Counted from the first letter of the stretch, positions 15,100 to 24,020 are shown. The stretch is 45,372 bases of DNA from Candidatus Accumulibacter conexus (GCA_017592775.1 JAGFNJ010000043.1:1-45372), one strand, 5' to 3'. A program made the numbers and translations. Notes: generated by a model not told the origin, from the sequence alone.

Positions 15100-16515
15100 G
15101 TGTTCGGCCGCCTGCTCGCCGCCGGCCTGGCCTGCGGCTTGGCCCTGGTCGTCGTGCCGACTCCCGGCGGTGCCGAGGACGCGCTGACCGCGCTGCGGCG
15201 CAGCGGCGCCGGTCGAGGCGAGACGGGTGACGCCGGCGAGCAGCGCTTTGGCGACATGGCGGCGCCGGCCGCAGCCGGTTGGGGCAGCATCGACGAGAAA
15301 GTCACGCTGCCGACCACCGGCCGCGTTGCCGGGCTGCCGTTCCTGCAGGAACTCGTCAATGCTGCGCCGGCCGGTTCGGTCCTGCAACCGCCACCGGGCA
15401 TCTACTCGGGTCCGCTGGTGGTCGACAAGCCGCTGACCATCGATGGCGGCGGCGCGGTGACGATCGACGGCGGTGGCAAGGGGACCGTCGCCGTGCTGGC
15501 TGCCAGCGATTCCGTCCTGCGTGGCCTGCGGCTCGTCAATTCGGGTTCGTCGCACGATTCCGACGACGCCTGCCTGAACGTCCGCGGCGACCGCAACCGC
15601 ATCGAAGACCTGCAGATCGATCACTGCCTGTTCGGCATCGACCTCAAGAAGGCCAACGACAACGTCGTGCGCGGCAACCGCATCCGCTCGAAGCCCTTCG
15701 ACCTCGGTACGCGTGGCGACAGCCTGCGCCTCTGGTACAGCCACCGCAACCTGATCGCCGACAACCTGATCGAGGATGCGCGCGACATGGTCGCCTGGTA
15801 CTCGAACGACAACCGCTACCTCGACAACGTCGCGCGGCGCAGCCGCTACTCGATCCACTTCATGTTCGCCAGCAACAACCTGGTCGAGGGCAACCGCTTC
15901 TACGACAACGCCGTCGGCGTCTACGTCATGTACTCGGGCGGCGGCGCCATCCGCAACAACCTCTTCTCGCGCGCCAACGGGCCGACCGGCATGGCCGTCG
16001 GCTTCAAGGAGGCCTCGGACGTGGTCGTCGAGGGCAACGAGATCATCTACTGCGCGATAGGCGTCGGCCTCGACATGTCGCCTTTCGAACCCGACAGCAC
16101 GATCAGCATCCGCGGCAACCGGATTGCCTACAACGGTGTCGGCATCAGCTTCCTCGCCGACAAGGAAGGCACCCTGGTTGACGGCAACATCTTCGAGGGC
16201 AACCTGTCGCAGGTGGCGATGGGTGATGCCGGCAGCGCGCGCAACAACGTCTGGCGCGGCAACTACTGGGACGACTATCAGGGCTTCGACCGCGACGACG
16301 ACGGACAGGGCGACCGGCAGCACGAGTTGTATGCCTACGCCGACCAGCTCTGGATGGCGGTCCCCTACGCGCGCTTCTTCCGCAATGCGCCGGTGATGGA
16401 AATGCTCGACTTCCTCGAACGCCTGGCACCGTTCTCCGCGCCCGTCCTGTTGCTGCGCGACCAGCAACCGGTCTTCGACAAGTCGCGGATGATCGACCGG
16501 AAGCCTGCTGCCTGA
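15100..16515 (+). CDS. nosD: NosD, periplasmic copper-site maturation factor
   Basis: A 471-residue protein starting with GTG (15100). It has a signal peptide (FGRLLAAGLACGLALVVVPT) and then a right-handed beta-helix built of CASH/PbH1 repeats such as RNRIEDLQIDHCLFGIDLKK, NNLVEGNRFYDNAVGVYVMY and DSTISIRGNRIAYNGVGISF. NosD works with the NosFY transporter to build the CuZ sulfide-copper cluster of NosZ in the periplasm. It is coupled to nosB by a 3-nt gap. The length fits the family. A region of about 600 bp without genes follows before nosG. Confidence 0.93.
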   Translation: MFGRLLAAGLACGLALVVVPTPGGAEDALTALRRSGAGRGETGDAGEQRFGDMAAPAAAGWGSIDEKVTLPTTGRVAGLPFLQELVNAAPAGSVLQPPPGIYSGPLVVDKPLTIDGGGAVTIDGGGKGTVAVLAASDSVLRGLRLVNSGSSHDSDDACLNVRGDRNRIEDLQIDHCLFGIDLKKANDNVVRGNRIRSKPFDLGTRGDSLRLWYSHRNLIADNLIEDARDMVAWYSNDNRYLDNVARRSRYSIHFMFASNNLVEGNRFYDNAVGVYVMYSGGGAIRNNLFSRANGPTGMAVGFKEASDVVVEGNEIIYCAIGVGLDMSPFEPDSTISIRGNRIAYNGVGISFLADKEGTLVDGNIFEGNLSQVAMGDAGSARNNVWRGNYWDDYQGFDRDDDGQGDRQHELYAYADQLWMAVPYARFFRNAPVMEMLDFLERLAPFSAPVLLLRDQQPVFDKSRMIDRKPAA

Positions 16516-16694
16516 AGCCGGTGGAATTCGGTGGGGATCCGGTGACAGGTTGGTCAGCGCGCGTTCAGGCGGCTCGTCCGTTTGTCTCGGCGTCGCCCGT
16601 TCGCGGGGCGGCCGCGGTTGCCGCAGGCTGACCGCCGCGGCTGCGTGCCGCGCGACCGGCGCTGATGTTGCCCTGCAGCATAATGAGCCGAATT

Positions 16695-16736
16695 TTAATC
16701 CAGCTCAAACCATCGGGCTGCGCATGTGCCGACAAT
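16695..16736 (+). promoter_or_regulatory. FNR/DNR-type promoter upstream of nosGHFLY
   Basis: TTAATCCAGCTCAA (16695-16708) and the -10-like GACAAT (16731-16736) have the same spacing as at nosZ, with the dyad centre near -41.5. It would put nosG and the genes behind it under the same oxygen/NO regulator as nosZ. Confidence 0.6.
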
Positions 16737-16756
16737 GTGCGACATGTTGCCGCAGC
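16695..16756 (+). repeat. 62-bp regulatory repeat, copy 2 (before nosG)
   Basis: It matches 10277-10338 at 57 of 62 positions without gaps. The flanking sequence on the left is also partly alike (AATTTAAT against AATTTTAAT). Similarity fades after CCGCAGC. Confidence 0.85.
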
Positions 16757-17131
16757 AGGTGCCGGATGCAGGGCGGTCGAGGCGACCCGTGTTGGCCGCT
16801 ACCAATCGACCGACAGCGCGCACGGGCAGCGCGTGGCAGGTAGCTGGGGCCGAAGGCGGGGGCCCGGACCGGATCGGTGGGCGCGCCTTGACCTTCTGCG
16901 CATGGCGGCACAGAGCCCGGCGAATGGTCGCAGGATGCCCATGGGACAGCGGAGCGGCAACCGGTTCATGGCGACCCGGGCCGAACGGATGGAGATGGTG
17001 TTGCAGTTTCCCGAGTGGTTCCATTGCTGTGAGATCGAACGGCTGGCGGCGCCCTGCGCACGGCTCCGGTTGCATCGCGACCAACGACCGGCCGTTTGCC
17101 GCGTGCCAATGAGTGGTCGGAGCACGACCGG

Positions 17132-18034
17132 ATGAGCGACGACACACGCGACGACGACCGCGCCGCGGCGGCAGACGAAGCGGCTGCCGCCAACCCCGCG
17201 CCGACGGCCGGCAGCCGGCGGCCGCAGGCGCCGGTACGCCGGCTGTCGAGCCGACGCCGGTTCATCCGCTCGGCGTTCCTGATCGGTGGCGTACTCGGGT
17301 TGGCGATGCTCGGCTACGTCCCCGTTGCCGGTGCGCACCGCAGCCGCCTGCGGCCGCCCGGTGCGCTCGAGGAGGCCGATTTCCTCTCGTCGTGCATCAA
17401 GTGCGGACAGTGCGTGCAGGTCTGCCCGGTGGCGGCGATCCGGCTCGACGACATCGACAGCGGCTTCGGCATCGGCGTCCCCTCGATCGACGCCCGCGCC
17501 CAGGCCTGCGACTTCTCCTGCGATGCGGTGCAGTGCATCCTGGCGTGCCCGACCGGCTCGCTGACCTACCGCAAGCCGGCCTCGCTGGCGACCCGCCCGG
17601 GGATGCCGCTGGCGCGGGCGCCGCTGCTCAAGGCGAAGGCGAAGGACGCCGAACCGACGCTGAATCTCCCCGAGCGCATCGGCGTCGCCCGGCTGTCGCG
17701 GCCCGACTCCTGCCTGGCGGTGCTCGGCAAGGGTTTTCGCGGCCAGGCGCGCGGCGCCGGTTTCAGGGGCAGGCTGCGCTACGTCGAGCGCGACCGCTGG
17801 CGCCCGGTGGCCGTTCGCGACCACCCCTACGACCGCGATCTGTGCAACCTGTGCGTCAGCGAGTGCCCGATCGGTGACGCGATCACCATGCTGGCGACGG
17901 TCGCTGCCGACGGCAGCCGGCAGCACCGGCCGCAGGTGCTCGAGCAGTGTGTCGGCTGCGGCGTCTGCGAGATGATCTGCCCGGTCGATCCGGCAGCGAT
18001 CGTCATCGACGCCCGCCAGCCGTGGGAGGGCTGA
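17132..18034 (+). CDS. nosG: NosG (NapG-like) polyferredoxin
   Basis: A 300-residue iron-sulfur protein. After a charged N-terminus there is a twin-arginine-type export signal (SSRRRFIRSAFLIGGVLG). Four cysteine clusters for 4Fe-4S centres follow: CIKCGQCVQVCP, CDFSCDAVQCILACP, CNLCVSECP and CVGCGVCEMICP. It resembles NapG of nitrate reductase. In clade II nos operons NosG/NosH are thought to pass electrons from the quinol pool to periplasmic acceptors. GGAG nine nt before the ATG at 17132 fixes the start. The stop overlaps the nosH start (TGATG). It lies behind the copied FNR-type promoter. Confidence 0.9.
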   Translation: MSDDTRDDDRAAAADEAAAANPAPTAGSRRPQAPVRRLSSRRRFIRSAFLIGGVLGLAMLGYVPVAGAHRSRLRPPGALEEADFLSSCIKCGQCVQVCPVAAIRLDDIDSGFGIGVPSIDARAQACDFSCDAVQCILACPTGSLTYRKPASLATRPGMPLARAPLLKAKAKDAEPTLNLPERIGVARLSRPDSCLAVLGKGFRGQARGAGFRGRLRYVERDRWRPVAVRDHPYDRDLCNLCVSECPIGDAITMLATVAADGSRQHRPQVLEQCVGCGVCEMICPVDPAAIVIDARQPWEG

Positions 18035-18996
18035 TGAGCGCCAGCGAACGTCTGCGCGTCATGTTCGGCGCCGCGCCGCTGAAGCCGGAACGGATCACGC
18101 CGGCAGCGCAGCAGGTGCACAAGCTGAAGCGGATGACCAAGGCCGACTTCGAGGCGCTGAAGCAGCATGCGCGCGACCATCAACTGGTCAACCACAAGTG
18201 GCGCAACCGTCGCTGGGCGGTGCTGATCCTCGTCAACCTCCTGTTCACCTTCTCCTTCTGGCTCGACATCCAGATGCTCGAGGGTTCGCTGACCGCATCG
18301 CGCTTCGTCGGCTTTCACCTGATCGACCTCAACTCGGCGCTGCAGGTGATGCTGGCGCACCGGCACGTGATCGTCAATCTGTTCATCGGCACGGCGACCG
18401 TCTTCGTCCTCTGGGTGGTGCTGGGCGGCCGTTCGTTCTGTTCCTGGGTTTGCCCCTACCACCTCGTCGCCGAATGGTTCGAGTGGCTGCACCTGCGGCT
18501 GGTGGCGAAGAAGCTGGTCAGCGACCACCAGTTCCATCGTGGCGCGCGCAGCGTCTTCTGGCTCGCCTTTGCACTGCTCGCCGTGCTCAGCGGCTACACC
18601 GTCTTCGAGACCATCTCGCCGACCGGCATCCTGTCGCGGGCGCTGATCTACGGCCCGTCGCTGGCGCTCGGCTGGGTCCTGCTGCTGCTGCTCTTCGAGG
18701 TGCTCTACTCGCGTCGCGCCTGGTGCCGCTACGTCTGCCCGATCGGTCTGACCTATGGTATGGTGGGCGCCATTTCGCCGCTGCGCGTCGAGTACCGCCT
18801 CGAACACTGCTTCCACGAAGGCGATTGCCGCAAGGTCTGCATGGTGCCGCACGTCCTCGACGTCGTCATCAAGGGTCGCGCCCCGGACCTGAAGACGCCG
18901 ATCGGGCCGGACTGTACCCGCTGTGGGCTGTGTGTCGATGTCTGCCCGAGCGGTGCTCTGGTCTTCGACATCAAGGGCCTCAACAGGCTGCTCTGA
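18034..18996 (+). CDS. nosH: NosH (NapH-like) membrane ferredoxin
   Basis: A 320-residue integral membrane protein with about four hydrophobic helices. It has the two CxxxCP motifs typical of NapH/NosR-like proteins (FCSWVCPYH near 145 and WCRYVCPIG near 230). A C-terminal ferredoxin region contains CFHEGDCRKVCMVP and CTRCGLCVDVCP. NapH-type proteins oxidise quinol with their NapG partner, and here the partner would be NosG. The long basic N-terminal segment before helix 1 (to about residue 60) is cytoplasmic. The start overlaps the nosG stop by one base, implying coupled translation. Confidence 0.9.
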   Translation: MSASERLRVMFGAAPLKPERITPAAQQVHKLKRMTKADFEALKQHARDHQLVNHKWRNRRWAVLILVNLLFTFSFWLDIQMLEGSLTASRFVGFHLIDLNSALQVMLAHRHVIVNLFIGTATVFVLWVVLGGRSFCSWVCPYHLVAEWFEWLHLRLVAKKLVSDHQFHRGARSVFWLAFALLAVLSGYTVFETISPTGILSRALIYGPSLALGWVLLLLLFEVLYSRRAWCRYVCPIGLTYGMVGAISPLRVEYRLEHCFHEGDCRKVCMVPHVLDVVIKGRAPDLKTPIGPDCTRCGLCVDVCPSGALVFDIKGLNRLL

Positions 18997-19008
18997 ACAG
19001 GGTTGCGA

Positions 19009-19881
19009 ATGATCCGTTTCACCGACGTCGGCAAGGATTTCCGCAAGCACCGCGTGCTCGACGCGGTCAACCTGGAGATCGTTCCCGGCGAGCGGATCGC
19101 CCTGATCGGGTCGAACGGTGCCGGCAAGACGACGCTGATCCGCTGCCTGCTCGGCGAATACACGCATCAGGGCGCGGTGACGATCGGCGGCCTGGCGCCG
19201 CGCAGCGCGCGCACGCAGGTGCTCGGCAAGGTCGGTTTCGTGCCGCAACTGCCGCCACCGCTGAAGATGCCGGTCGGCCAGTTGCTCGCCTTCGCCGCCG
19301 CCGTCTGCGGTACCGACGCCGAGCGCATGCACGCGCTGTCGCGCCGTCTTGGCCTGGACGTCGGCAGCATCCTGGCGCGGCCGTTCAATCGCCTCTCCGG
19401 CGGCATGAAGCAGAAGCTGCTGATCGCCATCGCCCTCGGCCGCGACACCGAACTGCTGGTGATGGACGAGCCGGCGGCGAATCTCGACCCCGAGGCGCGC
19501 CACATCTTCTTCAACCTGCTCGCCGAACGGCTCGGCAGCACGACGATGATCATCTCCAGTCACCGCCTCGACGAGGTCGCGCCGCTGGTGAATCGGGTCG
19601 TCGAGATGGATACCGGGCGCATCGTCCTCGACGACCGTGTCGCCGAGGAGTCCCGCTTCTCGACCCTGTTCGAAGTGCATCTGACGCTCGCACGCGCCGA
19701 CGCGGCGATCGCCCGCACCCTCGGCAGCTGGCAGTTTGCCGACCGGCGGGCGGGTGTCGAGTGGCACGGGACGGTGTCCGGAGCCGATCGCCTGCGCTTT
19801 CTCGGCATGGTCGCGCGCTACGTCGGCCTGCTGTCGCGCATCGAGATGCACGAAGTCGACGCGGCGGTGGTCCTGCAATGA
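19009..19881 (+). CDS. nosF: NosF, ATPase of the NosDFY copper-site maturation transporter
   Basis: A 290-residue cytoplasmic ABC ATPase. Walker A is GSNGAGKTT (about residue 35), the signature is RLSGGMKQKL, Walker B is LLVMDEPAANLDP and the switch His is in IISSHRLDE. It drives the membrane subunit NosY; with NosD this complex is needed for CuZ assembly. The ATG at 19009 is preferred to a TTG six nt upstream. It starts 12 nt after nosH. The C-terminal 80 residues after the ATPase core are variable, as usual in NosF. Confidence 0.93.
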   Translation: MIRFTDVGKDFRKHRVLDAVNLEIVPGERIALIGSNGAGKTTLIRCLLGEYTHQGAVTIGGLAPRSARTQVLGKVGFVPQLPPPLKMPVGQLLAFAAAVCGTDAERMHALSRRLGLDVGSILARPFNRLSGGMKQKLLIAIALGRDTELLVMDEPAANLDPEARHIFFNLLAERLGSTTMIISSHRLDEVAPLVNRVVEMDTGRIVLDDRVAEESRFSTLFEVHLTLARADAAIARTLGSWQFADRRAGVEWHGTVSGADRLRFLGMVARYVGLLSRIEMHEVDAAVVLQ

Positions 19882-19894
19882 GGCGACTGGCGCG

Positions 19895-20368
19895 ATGAAG
19901 CGACGCCGCTTCCTGAAGATCGCCCCGCTCGCCGTCGCCGGCCCCTGCTGTCGGGTGGCGCTTGGCGGCGGTGTGGCGGCAGCGCTCGGCGGCTGCATCG
20001 GTGAGCCGACGAGCGGTCCGGTCGACGTCAAGTGGGACCGCGACGTCGACCCGCGCTGCGGCATGGTCATCAGCGACCGGCGTTTCGCAGCGCAGATCCG
20101 CGCGCCGGGTGGCAAGGTGACGAAGTTCGACGACATCGGCTGCGCCATCTTCTGGCTGGCGCAGCAGCCGTTTGCCGAGGAAACACCGCAGCTCGAGTAC
20201 TGGGTCGCCGACTACCGCGGCGGCGCCTGGATCGACGCCCGGCGCGCACACTACCTGGCGGGCAAGAAGAGTCCGATGGGCTATCACTTCGCCGCCCTCG
20301 CCGCCGCCGAGGAGGGGACGATCGCCTACCCCGAGATGAAGGCGCGCATCGTCGCGCGCGGCAGGTGA
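19895..20368 (+). CDS. nosL: NosL-family copper-binding lipoprotein
   Basis: A 157-residue protein. Basic N-terminus MKRRRFLKIAPLAVAGPCCR, hydrophobic stretch and the lipobox LGGC at about residue 34 predict an outer or periplasmic lipoprotein. The NosL signature follows: WDRDVDPRCGMVISDRRFAA with the Cu(I)-binding Cys-Gly-Met, then YWVADYRGG and SPMGYHFAA with a second Met. NosL delivers Cu(I) to NosD/NosZ. It has single-Cys CGM where many relatives have CDMCGM, as is frequent in nos clusters of this type. It lies 13 nt after nosF and 11 nt before nosY. Confidence 0.87.
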   Translation: MKRRRFLKIAPLAVAGPCCRVALGGGVAAALGGCIGEPTSGPVDVKWDRDVDPRCGMVISDRRFAAQIRAPGGKVTKFDDIGCAIFWLAQQPFAEETPQLEYWVADYRGGAWIDARRAHYLAGKKSPMGYHFAALAAAEEGTIAYPEMKARIVARGR

Positions 20369-20379
20369 GGGGGCCGGCG

Positions 20380-21207
20380 ATGAACCCGCTCCTCCTGACC
20401 GCCCGCCTCGACATCGTCGAGTCGCTGCGCGCGCGCTGGTTCCTGATCTACAGCCTGGTCTTCGGCGGCATCGTCGCGCTGCTCTTCGCCTTCGGCCTGA
20501 CCGAGTCGCGCGTCCTCGGCTTCATCGGCCTGTCGCGACTGCTGGTGACCTACATCCAGTTGACGATGGCGATCCTGCCGGTCTTCGTCCTCATCACCAC
20601 CGTCCGCTCGGTTGCCGGCGACCGCGAGGCGGGCGTCTTCGAATACCTGCTGTCGCTGCCGGTCTCGCTGTCGGCGTGGTTCTGGGGCAAGATCCTCGGC
20701 CGCTACGTGACCATCTTCCTGCCGGTGTTCGTCGCCATGCTGGCCGCCGTCCTCTGGTCGATGTTCCGCTCGATCGAGGTGCCGTGGGCGATGTTCTTCT
20801 ACTATACCGGCCTGCTGGCGGCGATGGCGTGGTGTTTCCTGGGGATCGGCATGCTCATCTCGACGCTGGCGCGCGGCACCGATGTCGCCCAGGGCGCGGC
20901 GTTCATGGTCTGGCTGACGATGCTGCTGTTCCTCGACCTGATCCTCCTCGGGGTGATGATCCAGGGGCGCGTGACACCCGAGGTGGCGGTCGGCATCGCG
21001 CTGCTCAACCCGTTGCAGGTCTTCCGCACCGCCGCGCTGGCGATGTTCGACCCGCAACTGATCGTCCTCGGTCCGTCGGCCTACGTCATCCTCGATCTCT
21101 TCGGCAGCGGCGGCTACCGCGTCTATGCGCTGCTCTATCCGCTCGCCGTCGGCACGCTCGCTGCCGTCGCCGGTTACCTCAGCTTCCGTCGCAGTGACCT
21201 GCCGTAG
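20380..21207 (+). CDS. nosY: NosY, membrane subunit of the NosDFY transporter
   Basis: A 275-residue integral membrane protein with six predicted helices, for example WFLIYSLVFGGIVALLFAFG, LLVTYIQLTMAILPVFVLIT and FMVWLTMLLFLDLILLGVMI. It has the ABC-2 permease pattern with the coupling segment GDREAGVFEYLLSLPVSLS. It works with NosF and NosD in supplying sulfur and copper for the CuZ centre. The ATG at 20380 lies 11 nt after nosL. Its 3' end overlaps the predicted start of the thioredoxin-like gene by 14 nt. Confidence 0.92.
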   Translation: MNPLLLTARLDIVESLRARWFLIYSLVFGGIVALLFAFGLTESRVLGFIGLSRLLVTYIQLTMAILPVFVLITTVRSVAGDREAGVFEYLLSLPVSLSAWFWGKILGRYVTIFLPVFVAMLAAVLWSMFRSIEVPWAMFFYYTGLLAAMAWCFLGIGMLISTLARGTDVAQGAAFMVWLTMLLFLDLILLGVMIQGRVTPEVAVGIALLNPLQVFRTAALAMFDPQLIVLGPSAYVILDLFGSGGYRVYALLYPLAVGTLAAVAGYLSFRRSDLP

Positions 21208-21727
21208 CCCGCTGTTGCGCCCGCTGTTGGGGCTCCTCGCCGCTGCTGCCCTCGTCGTGCTGCCGCTGGCGATGGCGAGCGCCGCCGAGCCGCCGTCGAC
21301 GGCGCCGCTCTTCGCGTTGACGCTTGCCGACGCCGAAAACCGGCCGCTGCCGCTCGAGTCGTTGCGCGGCCGGCCGCTGCTGGTCAATTTCTGGGCCCGC
21401 TGGTGCGCGCCGTGCCGCAAGGAGATTCCCGAACTGGCCGCGCTGCAGCAGCGCCATGCCGGCCGCGGACTGGTCGTCGTCGGCATCGCCGTCGAGGAGG
21501 CGGACAAGCGCGCGGCGCTGGCCGAATTCGCGCGGGCCCATGACATGGACTATCGCTGGCTGATCGGCGGCACCGAGCGCAGCATCGAACTGATGCGGGC
21601 ACTCGGCAACACGAAGTCCGGGCTGCCGTTCACCGTCTTCATCGACCGTGACGGCCGCCTGCAGCAGGCGAAACTCGGTGCCATGAGCGGGGCCGAGATG
21701 GACGCCGCCGTGCGCGCGCTTTTCTGA
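21194..21727 (+). CDS. TlpA-like exported thiol reductase
   Basis: A 177-residue protein if it starts at GTG 21194, inside the nosY 3' end. It has an N-terminal signal or anchor (LLRPLLGLLAAAALVVLPLA), then a TlpA/ResA thioredoxin fold with FWARWCAPCRKEIPEL and the cis-Pro loop SGLPFTVFID. Such proteins reduce Cys or heme-binding thiols in the periplasm; near nos and nir genes they may serve NosL/SCO copper sites or cytochrome c maturation. No clear ribosome-binding site is visible, so the exact start is uncertain; the tight overlap suggests coupling to nosY. Confidence 0.78.
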   Translation: MTCRSPLLRPLLGLLAAAALVVLPLAMASAAEPPSTAPLFALTLADAENRPLPLESLRGRPLLVNFWARWCAPCRKEIPELAALQQRHAGRGLVVVGIAVEEADKRAALAEFARAHDMDYRWLIGGTERSIELMRALGNTKSGLPFTVFIDRDGRLQQAKLGAMSGAEMDAAVRALF

Positions 21728-21771
21728 GTGGTGGCCATGGCGGCAACTGCTGCGACCGGCTCCCGCGCTCG

Positions 21772-21801
21772 TTGCCAGACGCTGCCCGCTCTGGCGATAA
21801 T
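21772..21801 (+). promoter_or_regulatory. Sigma-70-type promoter upstream of nirF
   Basis: TTGCCA (21772-21777) and GATAAT (21796-21801) are separated by 18 bp and lie about 65 bp before the nirF start. No FNR-like dyad is visible here, so nirF may also depend on read-through from the nos genes. Confidence 0.5.
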
Positions 21802-21867
21802 GGACCGTCGCGACCGTGGACCGGCGTTGCCGGAACCTGGTCCGGCAGCACCCCGTGAAGGATGAAG

Positions 21868-23031
21868 ATGAAAAGAATGCTGTTCCTGCTGTCGTTCCTG
21901 CTGCTCACCGGCTGCGCCGCGCCGACCCTGCGCGGCACCGGCGACCTCGGCGTCGTCATCGAGCGCGGCAGCGGCCACGTGACCCTGGTCGATACCACGC
22001 GGCGGCAGCCTTATGCCCGCATCGGTGGCCTCGGCGACCTGTCGCACGCGTCGGTGGTGTTCTCGCGCGACGGCCGCCATGCCTACGTCTTCGGCCGTGA
22101 CGGCGGCCTGACGAAGATCGACCTGCTGCAGGCGACGATCGTCCGCCGCGTGCTGCAGTCGGGCAACGCCATCGGCGGTTCGATCTCGCAGGACGGACGC
22201 ATCGTCGTCGCGCAGAACTACACCCCGGGCGGCATCAAGGCCTTCGACGCTGGCACGCTCGACCTGCTGTCCGAGGTTCCCGCCGAGTACGCGCCGGGCA
22301 GCTTCTCGAAGGTCGTCGGCCTCGTCGACCTCAGCGGCAACCGCTTCGCCTATGCGCTGTTCGAAGGCGGCGAGATCTGGGTCAGCGATTTCTCCAACCC
22401 GAGCAGGCCGCAGACGCAGCGCTTTCCCGCCGGCCTGCAGCCCTACGACGGGCTGGTGACGCCCGACGGCCGCTTCTACCTCGCCGGCCTGTTCGGCGAG
22501 GACGGCGTCGCGCTGCTCGACACCTGGCTGCCGCAGCAGGGCAGTCGCCGCATCCTGCAGGGCTACGGTCGCGGCCAGGAGAAGCTGCCGGTGTTCAAGA
22601 TGCCGCATCTGCGCGGCTGGTCGATGGCGCAGGGCCGCGCCTACCTGCCGGCGATCGGCCGGCACGAGGTGCTGGTGGTTGATGGCAGCAACTGGCAGGA
22701 GGTCGGCCGCATCCCGGTCAAGGGGCAGCCGGTGTTCGTCATGGCACGCCCCGACGGGCGCCAGGTCTGGGTCAACTACGCCTTCCCCGACAATGGCTGG
22801 GTGGAGGTGATCGATACCCTGAGCGGCAAGGTGGTGCAGACCCTCGAGCCCGGCCGGGCGATCCTGCACATGGAGTTCACGCCGCGCGGCGAGCACGTCT
22901 GGCTCTCGGCACGCGACGACAACAAGGTGGTGATCTACGATACCGCCCGCTTCGAGAAGATCGCCGAGTTCCCGGCGCAGGCACCGAGCGGCATCTTCTT
23001 CACCAGCCGTGCCGCGCGCACCGGGTTCTGA
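21868..23031 (+). CDS. nirF: NirF, heme d1 biosynthesis lipoprotein
   Basis: A 387-residue protein with a lipoprotein signal (RMLFLLSFLLLTGCA, lipobox LTGC). It then has an eight-bladed beta-propeller related to the d1 domain of cytochrome cd1 nitrite reductase but without a cytochrome c domain. Characteristic stretches include GGSISQDGRIVVAQNYTPGG and PHLRGWSMAQGRAYLPAIGR. NirF catalyses the last dehydrogenation to heme d1 in the periplasm. AAGGA before the second ATG favours 21868 over 21862. It leads the run nirF-nirDL-nirG-nirH, with nirDL starting 5 nt after its stop. Confidence 0.93.
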   Translation: MKRMLFLLSFLLLTGCAAPTLRGTGDLGVVIERGSGHVTLVDTTRRQPYARIGGLGDLSHASVVFSRDGRHAYVFGRDGGLTKIDLLQATIVRRVLQSGNAIGGSISQDGRIVVAQNYTPGGIKAFDAGTLDLLSEVPAEYAPGSFSKVVGLVDLSGNRFAYALFEGGEIWVSDFSNPSRPQTQRFPAGLQPYDGLVTPDGRFYLAGLFGEDGVALLDTWLPQQGSRRILQGYGRGQEKLPVFKMPHLRGWSMAQGRAYLPAIGRHEVLVVDGSNWQEVGRIPVKGQPVFVMARPDGRQVWVNYAFPDNGWVEVIDTLSGKVVQTLEPGRAILHMEFTPRGEHVWLSARDDNKVVIYDTARFEKIAEFPAQAPSGIFFTSRAARTGF

Positions 23032-23036
23032 CCGCG

Positions 23037-24020
23037 ATGATCGACAGCGGCGCCCTCGACTTCCGCCTGCTCAACGAGTTCCAGCGCGATTTCCCGCTCT
23101 GCCCGGCACCTTTTGCCGAACTGGCGTCGCGTCTCGGCGTTGCCGAAGCGAAGGTGCTGCAGGGACTCGAAGCGTTGCGCCGCGAGGGCAAGGTCGCCCG
23201 CGTCGGCGCGGTCTTCGCGCCGAAGCGGATCGGTGCCAGCACGCTGGCGGCGCTGGCGGTACAGCCGGCGCAACTGGCGGCGGTGGCCGCGGCGGTGAAT
23301 CGCTTTCCCGAGGTCAACCACAACTACGAGCGCGAACACCGCTACAACCTCTGGTTCGTCGTCACCGCCGGTTCCGAGGGGCGGCTGCAGGCGACCCTCG
23401 GCGCCATCGAGCAACTGGCTGGCCTGCCGCTGCTGCGGCTGCCGATGCTGCAGGAGTACCACATCGACCTCGGCTTCGCGCTCGGCGGCGCGCCCGCGGC
23501 GACCGGCAGGGGCGTGCCGGTGCGGCAACCGCTGGTGCCGCCGAAGGCGCTCGACGAGCAGGAGCGGCGGCTGGTCATCGCCCTGCAGGAGGGGTTGCCG
23601 CTCTTCATCCGGCCGTTTGCCGTTCTTGCCAGCCGCATCGGCTGTGACGAGGGCGAAGTGCTCGAGCGCATCCGGCGCTGGTGCGCCGAAGGCATCATCA
23701 AGCGCTTCGGCGTCATCGTCCGCCATCACGAACTCGGCTACACGGCCAATGCGATGCTGGTGCACGACGTTCCCGACAGCGAGGTCGACGAGGTCGGCGA
23801 GCGGCTGGCGTGCGTCGATGGCGTCAATCTGTGCTATCGCCGGCCGCGTGTCCTGCCGCAGTGGCCCTACAACCTCTTCTGCATGATCCATGGCCAGGCC
23901 CGCAGCGAAGTGGCAGCGCGCATCGCCGGCCTGCGCCAGCGGCTCGGCCTCGGCAACTACGCGCACGAAATCCTCTTCTCGCTGACCCGCTTCAAGCAGA
24001 GCGGTGCGCGTTATGCGTGA
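23037..24020 (+). CDS. nirDL: NirDL, fused siroheme decarboxylase subunits
   Basis: A 327-residue cytoplasmic protein made of two AsnC/Lrp-like halves, each a helix-turn-helix plus regulatory fold. Residues 1-150 correspond to NirD (VNHNYEREHRYNLWFV) and about 170-327 to NirL (CYRRPRVLPQWPYNLFCMIH). Siroheme decarboxylases remove the acetate carboxyls of siroheme to give didecarboxysiroheme on the way to heme d1. The fusion is normal in many denitrifiers. It is coupled to nirG, whose start lies inside its 3' end. Confidence 0.93.
   Translation: MIDSGALDFRLLNEFQRDFPLCPAPFAELASRLGVAEAKVLQGLEALRREGKVARVGAVFAPKRIGASTLAALAVQPAQLAAVAAAVNRFPEVNHNYEREHRYNLWFVVTAGSEGRLQATLGAIEQLAGLPLLRLPMLQEYHIDLGFALGGAPAATGRGVPVRQPLVPPKALDEQERRLVIALQEGLPLFIRPFAVLASRIGCDEGEVLERIRRWCAEGIIKRFGVIVRHHELGYTANAMLVHDVPDSEVDEVGERLACVDGVNLCYRRPRVLPQWPYNLFCMIHGQARSEVAARIAGLRQRLGLGNYAHEILFSLTRFKQSGARYA

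Larger units (their letters stand above)
16516..17131. other. 616-bp intergenic region with copied promoter and long leader
   Basis: There is no convincing gene. At 16695-16756 it holds the second copy of the nosZ promoter block. Short imperfect GC dyads occur near 16610-16645. From about 16790 to the nosG start there is an approximately 340-nt stretch with no recognisable feature that would form an unusually long 5' leader if transcription begins near 16743. Confidence 0.6.

Noticed and set aside
16665-17135. Small genes in the nosD-nosG gap
   Set aside because: The frames overlap the copied promoter, lack ribosome-binding sites and have no family match.
17827-20148. 773-codon frame antisense to nosG, nosH and nosF
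   Set aside because: Spans three confident genes on the other strand; a codon-bias shadow.
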